A stretch of DNA of 64,000 nucleotides from Maricaulis sp034670125 (GTDB lineage: Bacteria > Pseudomonadota > Alphaproteobacteria > Caulobacterales > Maricaulaceae), in contig NZ_JAXMOC010000006.1 in assembly GCF_034670125.1 (NCBI RefSeq), positions 57,219 to 121,218 of the forward strand, read 5' to 3'. The position numbers and the translations under genes are program-made. The notes beneath the pieces are model-generated. The model was given only the letters and a program-made list of their open reading frames with translations, did no database searches and was not told the DNA's origin. Of this stretch, positions 27,199 through 34,539 are shown in pieces. Each line of letters starts with the position of its first letter. Positions within the stretch are counted from its first letter, which is position 1.

Positions 27199-28812
27199 AT
27201 GTCCAAGTCAGAACGTCTCGATGGCGGCCTCGAAGCATTGGGTGTCCAGGCCGGAACAATCAATCTCAACTGGAACGAGCCACGGCTTTATCAAGAAGCG
27301 GTTCAACGCGGTGAGGCCGAGATTGCCGAAGGTGGCGCCCTCGTGGTCAAGACAGGCGCCCATACAGGACGCTCGGCCAAGGACAAGTTCACGGTCCGCG
27401 ACAGCGAAACCGAAGACCAGGTGTGGTGGGACAACAACGCCGCCATCTCGCCGGAGCATTTCGACGCGCTCTGGACCGACTTCCAGGCCCACATGGCCGG
27501 CAAGGAGCTCTTCGTCCAGCAATTGTTCGGCGGCGCCGATCTGGATCACCGCCTGCCGGTGCGGGTGGTCAACGAGCTGGCTTGGCACTCGCTCTTCATC
27601 CGCCATCTCCTGCGTGTTCCAGCTGCTGACGAGTATGCGGACTTCGCCGCCGAGTTCACCATCATCAACCTGCCCAGCTTCAAGGCCGATCCTGCCCGTC
27701 ATGGCTGCCGCTCCGAGACCGTGATCGGTGTCGACTTCGCGCGCCGCATGGTGCTGATCGGTGGCACATCCTACGCCGGCGAGACCAAGAAATCGGTCTT
27801 CACCATCCTTAACTACCTGCTGCCTGCCAAGGGCGTCATGCCGATGCATTGTTCGGTCAATTCGGACAAGGACGGCGAGGACGCGACGATCTTTTTCGGC
27901 CTGTCCGGCACCGGCAAGACCACCCTCTCCGCCGATGCCAGCCGCACGCTGGTCGGCGATGACGAGCATGGCTGGTCGCCCAATGGATTGTTCAATTTCG
28001 AGGGCGGTTGCTACGCCAAGATGATCCGCCTGTCGGCCGAGGCCGAGCCGGAAATCCACGCCACCACCAAGATGTGGGGTACGGTGTTGGAAAACGTGGT
28101 CATGGATCCGCAGACCCGCGTTCTCGACCTTGATGATGACAGCCTCGCCGAGAACAGCCGCGGCGCCTATCCGCTGTCGGCCATCCCGAATGCCTCGGAC
28201 ACCGGTCGCTGTGGCCATCCGAAAAACGTCATCATGCTGACCTGCGACGCGTTTGGCATCATGCCGCCGATCGCCAAACTGACCCCGGCCCAGGCCATGT
28301 ATCACTTCCTCTCCGGCTACACCGCCAAGGTGGCCGGAACCGAGAAAGGCGTGACCGAGCCGTCGGCCACCTTCTCGACCTGTTTCGGCGCCCCCTTCAT
28401 GCCGCGTCACCCGGCCGAATACGGCGCCCTGCTGCGCGAGCTGATCGCCGAGCACCAGGTCGATTGCTGGCTGGTCAATACCGGCTGGACCGGCGGCGCC
28501 TACGGCACCGGCAACCGCATGCCGATCAAAGCCACCCGTGCCCTGCTCAACGCCGCCATGGACGGCTCACTCAACGGCGCCGCCTTCCGTGAAGACCCGA
28601 ATTTCGGCTTCATGGTGCCGATCGCGGTCGATGGCGTTGACGCCAGCATCCTAGACCCGCGTTCGACCTGGTTCGACAAAGATGCCTATGACGCCCGCGC
28701 GGCCGAACTCGCCACCATGTTCATAGAGAACTTCAAGACCTTCGAAGACCATGTCGCGCCCTATGTGCGCGCGGCAGCACCGAAGGTGCGTGAGCTGACC
28801 GCGGCTGAGTAA
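27199..28812 (+). CDS. pckA: Phosphoenolpyruvate carboxykinase (ATP)
   Basis: A 537-residue protein, standard length. It catalyses ATP-dependent decarboxylation of oxaloacetate to PEP, the first committed step of gluconeogenesis, in the cytoplasm. Motifs in order: GGTSYAGETKKSVFTILNYLLP, the P-loop GLSGTGKT (residues 234-241, Lys240), the metal/kinase-2 GDDEHGWSPNGLFNFEGGCYAK, and the C-terminal NTGWTGGAYGTGNRMPIKATRALL. It is a single-gene unit ending in a strong terminator. It fits a gluconeogenic organism living on amino acids and organic acids, as does the alanine dehydrogenase further right. Confidence 0.98.
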   Translation: MSKSERLDGGLEALGVQAGTINLNWNEPRLYQEAVQRGEAEIAEGGALVVKTGAHTGRSAKDKFTVRDSETEDQVWWDNNAAISPEHFDALWTDFQAHMAGKELFVQQLFGGADLDHRLPVRVVNELAWHSLFIRHLLRVPAADEYADFAAEFTIINLPSFKADPARHGCRSETVIGVDFARRMVLIGGTSYAGETKKSVFTILNYLLPAKGVMPMHCSVNSDKDGEDATIFFGLSGTGKTTLSADASRTLVGDDEHGWSPNGLFNFEGGCYAKMIRLSAEAEPEIHATTKMWGTVLENVVMDPQTRVLDLDDDSLAENSRGAYPLSAIPNASDTGRCGHPKNVIMLTCDAFGIMPPIAKLTPAQAMYHFLSGYTAKVAGTEKGVTEPSATFSTCFGAPFMPRHPAEYGALLRELIAEHQVDCWLVNTGWTGGAYGTGNRMPIKATRALLNAAMDGSLNGAAFREDPNFGFMVPIAVDGVDASILDPRSTWFDKDAYDARAAELATMFIENFKTFEDHVAPYVRAAAPKVRELTAAE

Positions 28813-28836
28813 GGCTGGCGTCACTGCGAGAACGAC

Positions 28837-28867
28837 AAAGCCCCGGCCGGTTGGTCGGGGCTTTTTT
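28837..28867 (+). terminator. Rho-independent terminator of pckA
   Basis: AAAGCCCCGGCC, loop GGTT, GGTCGGGGCTTT, then a run of T. It lies 25 bp after the stop codon. Confidence 0.92.
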
Positions 28868-28914
28868 CTTGGCTGCTCGAGGAAAAGCGCACGCGCTCTC
28901 CGCGCCATAAACCC

Positions 28915-29024
28915 CTTGCCGGGAGTTAGCCGTATCCGGTTCTTGAGCTCAAGGGTGAAACCGCGAAGCGGCGGCTGCGCCGCCCTTGACCTCAAGAACC
29001 GGATACGGCCCGCTGGCTGACAAG
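28915..29024 (+). repeat. Dispersed palindromic element, copy 2 (110 bp)
   Basis: A 43-bp core (28948-28990) lies between perfect 19-bp arms: GCCGTATCCGGTTCTTGAG at 28929-28947 and its complement at 28991-29009. The flank CTTGCCGGG on the left matches the reverse complement of the right flank of copy 1. CTGACAAG on the right matches the reverse complement of the left flank of copy 1. The core runs in the same + direction as in copy 1 and differs from it at two adjacent bases. It lies between the pckA terminator and a small membrane-protein gene. Confidence 0.9.
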
Positions 29025-29222
29025 GGATCTATGGATCAAGGTGCGCGCGAGGCGCGCCTCTTCTCCTTCAATCCTCAAAAACCGTCATCTCACGGAGCGC
29101 GCGGAGCGGACATCCGGGGGATGACGGTGGATTGGGGGCTTTTTCGTTTTATCGAGGGAGGAGTACTAGGCATGGAGCCAAGCGCGCGCGACAAGTCAGA
29201 ACCAATCCGCGCGACTTGCCCC
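29025..29222. other. Intergenic stretch with a degenerate GTCATC/GATGAC inverted repeat
   Basis: CCGTCATC (29082-29089) pairs with GATGACGG (29120-29127) around a GC-rich interior (GGAGCGCGCGGAGCGG). This resembles the widespread intergenic repeat built on GTCATCCCGG / CCGGGATGAC. GCGCGC-GAG-GCGCGC lies just left of it. No gene is supported here. Confidence 0.5.
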
Positions 29223-29633
29223 TCACCCCCGCTTGCCCGCCAGCCGATAACCCAGCCAGGCCATTGGCAGGAAGACTGCCAGTCCGAACGCCCACATCCA
29301 CAGCGGGCTGGGGATGAAGATGAGATTGCTCAGACCGGCGAAAAGCAGACCTCCGCCAGCGACCAGCGCCAGGGCCAGATGATGCCGGCGCGCCAGCGTG
29401 GTGGTCAGCCAGCCCGCCATCAGGGCGCCTCCGCCCCAGGCGGCAATCACCGCCACCCGGTTGATGTCCGGGACCTGCGCAAGCGCCGCATTCAGAGCCT
29501 CCCGGTCACTGAGATCCTCCGGGATCAACCCGTCCGGCAAAGGGAAGACCATATGGCCCAGAGCCTCCAGCAGGCCTGTCACAATCCCGCCGCCTATCAC
29601 GCCGGCCAGTACCGCCAAAATCATCCGGACCAT
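29223..29633 (-). CDS. Small four-helix membrane protein, unknown function
   Basis: A 136-residue protein with GGAGGCAAT directly before the ATG. Four membrane helices are evident: MILAVLAGVIGGGIVTGLLEAL, VAVIAAWGGGALMAGWLTTTLA, HLALALVAGGGLLFAGLSNLIFI and WMWAFGLAVFLPMAWLGYRLA. The first two are separated by an acidic loop (GLIPEDLSDREALNAALAQVPDINR). Gly-rich helix packing resembles small alphaproteobacterial integral membrane proteins with no assigned role. Transcribed alone, away from the threonine leader region. Confidence 0.72.
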   Translation of the reverse strand: MVRMILAVLAGVIGGGIVTGLLEALGHMVFPLPDGLIPEDLSDREALNAALAQVPDINRVAVIAAWGGGALMAGWLTTTLARRHHLALALVAGGGLLFAGLSNLIFIPSPLWMWAFGLAVFLPMAWLGYRLAGKRG

Positions 29634-29833
29634 ATTGCCTCCGTCGGGTCTGCGCGGGCGACCGTGCGGCGCCCCCTGTCCTGATCGCCAGAGTGCACGA
29701 GCCGGCAGTCCTGCGCCAGCATTGACCGGGCCTCCGGGTCATCTCGGCCAGCTTTCTACTCGCCCTGATGAAGAAATCATGCCCGAGAATGCCCGTCTCA
29801 ACACCTGATTACAGGAATCCTGCCAAAAAGGGT

Positions 29834-29839
29834 TTGACC
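29834..29839 (+). promoter_or_regulatory. Candidate -35 box for the threonine operon
   Basis: TTGACC is a good -35 match about 96 bp before the leader-peptide start. The expected -10 position (ACTTCT or CTTCTT) is weak, so this is only a candidate. Confidence 0.3.
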
Positions 29840-29935
29840 GCGCGAAATTTTTGCGCACTTCTTGTCATCGAGTTTTGCAGGTGCAGCAATCATGCTGGAC
29901 CGGCCCGCCGCCGATGCGGCAGAGGATTTGTCGAA

Positions 29936-30079
29936 ATGGCCCATGCCATGGACATTGCCAGCACCCTCCGGTCGACCCCTTCGGGGTCGGGCGTGACCGG
30001 TTGCGCCATCGAAAGCGGCCTCGGTACCACCACCATGATTACCTCGACGACCTCCTGGATCAGGGGGCGGACGGCGTGA
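29936..30079 (+). CDS. thrL: Threonine-operon leader peptide
   Basis: A 47-codon open frame with AGAGGA nine bases before its ATG. Near its end it reads ...GLGTTTMITSTTSWIRGRTA. Codons at 30026-30061 give Thr-Thr-Thr-Met-Ile-Thr-Ser-Thr-Thr-Ser-Trp-Ile, six Thr and two Ile in twelve codons. The stop codon (30077-30079) lies four bases before AGCGGG (30083-30088), which can pair with the 5' arm of the terminator at 30112. That is the architecture of a ribosome-mediated attenuator: low charged tRNA-Thr or tRNA-Ile stalls the ribosome and favours the antiterminator. The next gene is the ThrA fusion. The peptide itself need have no function. Confidence 0.78.
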   Translation: MAHAMDIASTLRSTPSGSGVTGCAIESGLGTTTMITSTTSWIRGRTA

Positions 30080-30082
30080 CGT

Positions 30083-30142
30083 AGCGGGACCAGACAAACC
30101 GCAACACACCGAACCCGCTCCCTCACCGGCAGCGGGTTTTTT
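30083..30142 (+). promoter_or_regulatory. Attenuator: antiterminator and terminator of the threonine operon
   Basis: The terminator stem is AACCCGCT (30112-30119), an 11-base loop, AGCGGGTT (30131-30138) and T-rich sequence to 30142. The alternative stem is AGCGGG (30083-30088) with CCCGCT (30114-30119), which would prevent the terminator. A ribosome resting on the leader stop codon would cover 30083-30088 and allow termination. It is 90 bp before the thrA start. Confidence 0.75.
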
Positions 30143-30231
30143 CATGCCGATTTTTCACCGATCCAGCTTCACCCAACCCCATCAGACCTCAACCCGACCC
30201 ATCCCACGACCCGACCCGAAGGACCCGACCC

Positions 30232-32031
30232 ATGGCCTTGCCAGACCAACCCAAACCCGAACAAGCCGGCCACCGCCTCAAACTTTGCGTGCTGAAATTC
30301 GGCAGCTCCGTCCTGTTCAAGCCTGACGACTACGCCCGCGCCGCCCACGAGATCTATCGCCATGTCCGCGCCGGCGAGAAAGTGGTCGCGGTGGTCTCGG
30401 CGCTCGATGGCGAGACCGATGCGCTGTTCGGGGTCGGCAATGATGTCGGCCAGGGCTGCAGCGACGCGCTGCTGGCCCGCCTGGTGCGCTGCGGCGAGTT
30501 GAAATCGGCGGCCCTGATGGGGCTTGCCCTTGAACGCTCCGGCATCCCTGCCGCCGTCCTCGATCCCCACGAAATGGGTCTGCGGGCTGAAGGCGAGGCG
30601 CTGGATGCCAACCTCACCGGTCTCGACGCCAACCGCGTGCTCAAGCGCTTCGCCTCGGTCGATGTGATCGTGGCTCCGGGCTTCTTTGGCGAAGGCGCCG
30701 ACGGTCCTGTCACCCTGGGTCGGGGCGGCACGGATCTGACGGCGGTCGAGTTCGCCCACTGGCTGGGCGCCGACCGGGTCCGCCTGATCAAGGATGTCGA
30801 CGGGGTCTATACCGATGATCCGGCCAAGGTCGCCAATGCCAAACGGTTCGACCAGCTCGATTATGATGAAGCCGCCAGGGTCAGCCGGGGTCTGGTGCAG
30901 GACAAGGCCATCACCCGGGCCAGGGAACAGGATGTTGTGATCGAAGTCGCGGCGCTGGGCCGACCCTACGCGACGCGGATCGCCGCGGTCGAGAAACGCG
31001 CCGGCGACGGTCCGGACATGAAGCCGCTGCGGGTTGCCGTGCTGGGACATGGCGCCGTCGGCGCCGGTGTCTGCGCCCACCTGCTGGCCCATCCCGGCCG
31101 TTTCACGCTCAACCCGGTGCTGGTGCGCGACCCGGAGCAGCACAGCGCACAAGCCGCCACGCCTTTGCGTTTCACAGCCGATCCGGCCGAAGCCCTGGGC
31201 GGCGAGCCGGACATTGTCGTCGAGACCATCGGCGGAACCGGCCTGGCCCGCGCCCTGTCGCAAAGCGTTTTGCGCGACGGGGCCCACCTGGTGACTGCCA
31301 ACAAGGCGGTCATCGCTCTCGACTTTGACCGCTTGCATGATCTTGCCGAGGAAAATGGTCGCTCGCTGCGCTACTCCGCGTCGATTGGCGGCGGCGTGCC
31401 CGTGCTCGAGCTCGTCGACCTCCTGGCCCGGAATGACACGCTGCTATCGGTCGAGGGCGTCCTGAACGGAACCTGCAATTTCGTGCTCGGTCAGCTGGGC
31501 CAGGGCGTGCCGCTCGCCGCCGCCGTCGCCGAAGCCCAGCGCCTGGGCTTTGCCGAGGCCGACCCCAGCGCCGACATTGACGGCCTGGACGCCGCCGACA
31601 AGCTGGCCATCCTGGTCCGCCACGCCTTCGGTATCGCGCTGCATCCCGACCAGATCGCCCGCGAAAGCCTGAACGACCTGTCGGCCGAGCGCATCGCCGC
31701 CGTCAACGAACAGGGGCTGGTCTTCAAACAGATCGCCTGTTGCAGCACGAACTCGGAGGGCCGCGTGGAGGCCCGGGTCGAGATCCGCGCCCTGGCGCCG
31801 GATCATCCGCTGGCCGGCCTGGTCAATGAGGGCAATGGCGCCCTCCTCAACCTGCCCGGCGGACAGGTCGGCGTATTCGGCAAGGGGGCGGGGCGCTGGC
31901 CCACCGCCGAGGCCGTCTTTGCCGACATCATGGACATCCAGCGCGAGACATTGCGGCCCTCCCAAGCCGCGTCGCGCCAGCCGGAGAATCCACTTAACCA
32001 TGGTCGCCGGATGTCGAGGACGGTGGCATGA
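30232..32031 (+). CDS. thrA: Bifunctional aspartokinase-homoserine dehydrogenase lacking ACT domains
   Basis: A 599-residue fusion. The aspartokinase part (residues about 15-265) shows KFGSS (residues 22-26), VVSALDGETD, GRGGTDLTAVEFAHWLGAD (163-181) and DVDGVYTDDP. The homoserine dehydrogenase part (about 268-590) shows the NAD(P) loop GHGAVG (272-277), TANKAVI, YSASIGGGVPVLELV, NGTCNF (412-417) and AEADPSADIDGLDAADKLAIL. It would catalyse steps 1 and 3 of threonine synthesis. E. coli ThrA is about 820 residues because two ACT-type regulatory units sit between the domains; here they are missing and no C-terminal ACT is present. KFGSS differs from the usual KFGG(T/S)S. First enzyme gene after the attenuator; overlaps thrB by 4 bp. 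Confidence 0.92.
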   Translation: MALPDQPKPEQAGHRLKLCVLKFGSSVLFKPDDYARAAHEIYRHVRAGEKVVAVVSALDGETDALFGVGNDVGQGCSDALLARLVRCGELKSAALMGLALERSGIPAAVLDPHEMGLRAEGEALDANLTGLDANRVLKRFASVDVIVAPGFFGEGADGPVTLGRGGTDLTAVEFAHWLGADRVRLIKDVDGVYTDDPAKVANAKRFDQLDYDEAARVSRGLVQDKAITRAREQDVVIEVAALGRPYATRIAAVEKRAGDGPDMKPLRVAVLGHGAVGAGVCAHLLAHPGRFTLNPVLVRDPEQHSAQAATPLRFTADPAEALGGEPDIVVETIGGTGLARALSQSVLRDGAHLVTANKAVIALDFDRLHDLAEENGRSLRYSASIGGGVPVLELVDLLARNDTLLSVEGVLNGTCNFVLGQLGQGVPLAAAVAEAQRLGFAEADPSADIDGLDAADKLAILVRHAFGIALHPDQIARESLNDLSAERIAAVNEQGLVFKQIACCSTNSEGRVEARVEIRALAPDHPLAGLVNEGNGALLNLPGGQVGVFGKGAGRWPTAEAVFADIMDIQRETLRPSQAASRQPENPLNHGRRMSRTVA

Positions 32032-32972
32032 GCAAAAAACCCTCGCTGGCGCGCGCGAGTGCACCGGCCAGTATCGGCAATGTCGGGGTCGGCTTCGATG
32101 TGCTCGGCCTCGCCTTCGACGCCGTGCGCGACACCGTCACGGTCCATCGTGACGGTGCGCCGGGTGTCCGCCTGGGCCATGTCTCGGGACTGGTCGAGCG
32201 CCTGCCTGAAGCCGTCACCGAGAATTGCGCCCTCGCTGCCGCCGATGCCGTCCTTCAGGCCGCCGGTTCGCCTTGCGGTCTCGTCGTCGATATCCACAAG
32301 GGCGTGCCGCTGAGTGCCGGCATGGGTGGATCCGCCGCCTCCGCCGTCGCGGCTGCCGGTGCCGTCAATGCCCTGCTCGGCTCGCCCTTCAGCCTGAGCG
32401 AGCTCCTGCCACTGGCGATGGAGGGCGAAAAGGTCTCCGCCGACCCGCCGCCCTGGGACAATGTCATGGCCGCGCTGATGGGTGGGCTGGTGGTCGCCGG
32501 CCGCCTCGACCCGCCGCTGATCCGCCGTCTGCCGCTGCCCGCCGGGGTAGCCTGCGTCCTCTTCCATCCCGACCGCAAGGTCGAGACCCAGCGCGCCCGC
32601 GAACTGCTCGCCCCGACCATCGCCAAGGACATCGCGGTCGAGCATGCCCGCAACATGGCCAGCTTCGTCGCCGGTTGCGCCATCAATGATCTCGATCTGG
32701 TCCGCGCCGGGCTGAGCGACATCTTCATCGAACCGCAACGCCTGCCCCTCCTGCCCGAGCTGGCCGCGGTCCAGAGCGCCGCGCGCGAGGCGGGCGCGCT
32801 GGGATGCTCATTCTCCGGTTCCGGCCCCTCGGTCTTTGCCTGGGCCGCCGAGACCGAGCTCGCCGCCGTCGAGCGCGCCATGGCCGCCGCCTTTCGCGCC
32901 GCCAATTGCGACGCCAACGCCTATGACGCGCCGATCGACTCGGCCGGCCTGCGTGTGGAGTCGGTGGAATGA
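32028..32972 (+). CDS. thrB: Homoserine kinase (GHMP family)
   Basis: A 314-residue protein. The start ATG overlaps the thrA stop (ATGA). GHMP kinase motifs: N-terminal ARASAPASIGNVGVGFDVLGLAF, ATP-binding P94-LSAGMGGSAASAVAA and C-terminal GCSFSGSGPSVFAW. It phosphorylates L-homoserine to O-phosphohomoserine for threonine synthase. It is of the GHMP type rather than the APH-like ThrB found in many alphaproteobacteria, so the operon resembles the enteric thrABC arrangement. It overlaps thrC by 4 bp. Confidence 0.95.
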   Translation: MSKKPSLARASAPASIGNVGVGFDVLGLAFDAVRDTVTVHRDGAPGVRLGHVSGLVERLPEAVTENCALAAADAVLQAAGSPCGLVVDIHKGVPLSAGMGGSAASAVAAAGAVNALLGSPFSLSELLPLAMEGEKVSADPPPWDNVMAALMGGLVVAGRLDPPLIRRLPLPAGVACVLFHPDRKVETQRARELLAPTIAKDIAVEHARNMASFVAGCAINDLDLVRAGLSDIFIEPQRLPLLPELAAVQSAAREAGALGCSFSGSGPSVFAWAAETELAAVERAMAAAFRAANCDANAYDAPIDSAGLRVESVE

Positions 32973-34255
32973 TGTATCGCTCGACCCGCGGCCAGGCCCC
33001 CTTGGTCGACGCCGGAGCCGCGCTGCGCGCCGGAGTCGCGCCCGATGGCGGTCTCTACATGCCGCAGGAGCAGCCGCACTTCACGGCGGGCGATTTCAAC
33101 GACACTCCCGACATGCCCGGCCTCGCCGCCCGACTGCTCGCCCCCTTCTTCGCGGACAGCGCGATCGAGCCTGCCCTCTCATCGATCTGCGCCGACGCCT
33201 TCGACTTCCCCTGCCCGCGTGTACCGCTCGCCACGACCGATAACGGACCGGACATACTGGAGCTTTTCCACGGCCCGACCGGCGCCTTCAAGGATTTCGG
33301 GGCCCGCTTCCTGTTTCGCGCCTTTGCCGCCCTGGGACAATCAACCGACCGCCCGGTCACCGTGATGGTCGCCACGTCCGGCGATACCGGCGGGGCCGTC
33401 GGCTGCGCGGCGGAAGGCGTCGCTGGCACCCGCGCCGTCATCCTCTTCCCGGCCGGACGGATCTCGCCCTTCCAGGAACACCAGCTGTGCTGTTGGGAAC
33501 CACCGGTCGAGGCCGTGCGGGTCAGCGGTGATTTCGACGCTTGCCAGGCGCTGGTCAAGGCGGCGTTCGCCGACCCCGATCTCGCCCGCCGGCACAATCT
33601 CACCTCAGCCAATTCGATCAGCATTGGCCGCTTCCTGCCGCAAATGACCTATTGGGCCCGCGCCGCGCTGGACGTCACCGCCGAGACCGGCACGCCGCCC
33701 GGCCTGATCATCCCGACCGGCAATCTGGGCAATGCCTTCGCCGCCGTGCTGGCCCGCGCCTGCGGCGTCCCGATCGGCCCGATCGTGCTGGCCACCAATG
33801 CCAATGTGACCCTGTCGGACTGGCACGCCTCGGGCCAGTATGAAGGCCGCCCCTCCATCGCCACCCTCGCCAATGCCATGGATGTCGGCACCCCCAGCAA
33901 TTTCGAACGCCTCGCCGACCTGTCGCCCGGCCAGATCGAGGCCGTGATCCGCGTCAACGACGACACCATCAAGGCCCGCCTGCGTGCCACATTCGACCAG
34001 TCCGGCTACATCGCATGCCCCCACACCGCAACGGCGCTGGAAGCCTTCCACACTCTCGACGCAGACCACCGCCAGGCCCGCCGCTGGATCATCGGCGCCA
34101 CCGCCCACCCCGCCAAGTTTGCCGACACCGTCGAGCCGGTGATCGGCCAGCCCGTCGCCCTGCCACCAGCGCTGGAAGCGGTGCTGGGACGCGAAGCGCG
34201 GTGTCAGGACATGGATGCCGGATTGCCGGAGCTGGCTGGGATTTTGGCGGGGTGA
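32969..34255 (+). CDS. thrC: Threonine synthase
   Basis: A 428-residue protein of the longer threonine-synthase class. The PLP lysine is Lys108 in FHGPTGAFKDFGARF. The phosphate-binding and glycine loops appear in ATSGDTGGAVGCAAEG. HNLTSANSISIGRFLPQMTYW and PTGNLGNAFAAVLARACGVPIG are also family landmarks. It converts O-phosphohomoserine to threonine plus phosphate. The start overlaps the thrB stop; a second ATG directly follows, so the exact first Met is uncertain. It is the last gene of the operon. Confidence 0.97.
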   Translation: MMYRSTRGQAPLVDAGAALRAGVAPDGGLYMPQEQPHFTAGDFNDTPDMPGLAARLLAPFFADSAIEPALSSICADAFDFPCPRVPLATTDNGPDILELFHGPTGAFKDFGARFLFRAFAALGQSTDRPVTVMVATSGDTGGAVGCAAEGVAGTRAVILFPAGRISPFQEHQLCCWEPPVEAVRVSGDFDACQALVKAAFADPDLARRHNLTSANSISIGRFLPQMTYWARAALDVTAETGTPPGLIIPTGNLGNAFAAVLARACGVPIGPIVLATNANVTLSDWHASGQYEGRPSIATLANAMDVGTPSNFERLADLSPGQIEAVIRVNDDTIKARLRATFDQSGYIACPHTATALEAFHTLDADHRQARRWIIGATAHPAKFADTVEPVIGQPVALPPALEAVLGREARCQDMDAGLPELAGILAG

Positions 34256-34299
34256 GGTAACCTGACGCCGGCCTCGTCGGCAGAACCCCAAAAAGAAAA

Positions 34300-34324
34300 C
34301 CCGCCAACTCGTTGAGTTAGCGGG
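34300..34324 (-). terminator. Terminator of the initiator tRNA gene, possibly bidirectional
   Basis: CCCGCCAACTC, loop GTT, GAGTTAGCGGG with one mismatch. On the minus strand it is followed by TTTTCTTTTT, just past the tRNA 3' end. On the + strand it follows thrC with a weaker T-tract. Confidence 0.8.
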
Positions 34325-34330
34325 CTTTAT

Positions 34331-34407
<77 letters not shown>

Positions 34408-34539
34408 TCAGGGTGTCCCGGACGGCGCGGCCTGGCGGCACTGCCTGTCGGGAGCGCGTGTGTAAGCTGCGATACGTGTACGGTCAACAGCATAGCTGCG
34501 CTTGGCCTGTTTTGAAAAGCATGGCTTAAACTGGCGGCC

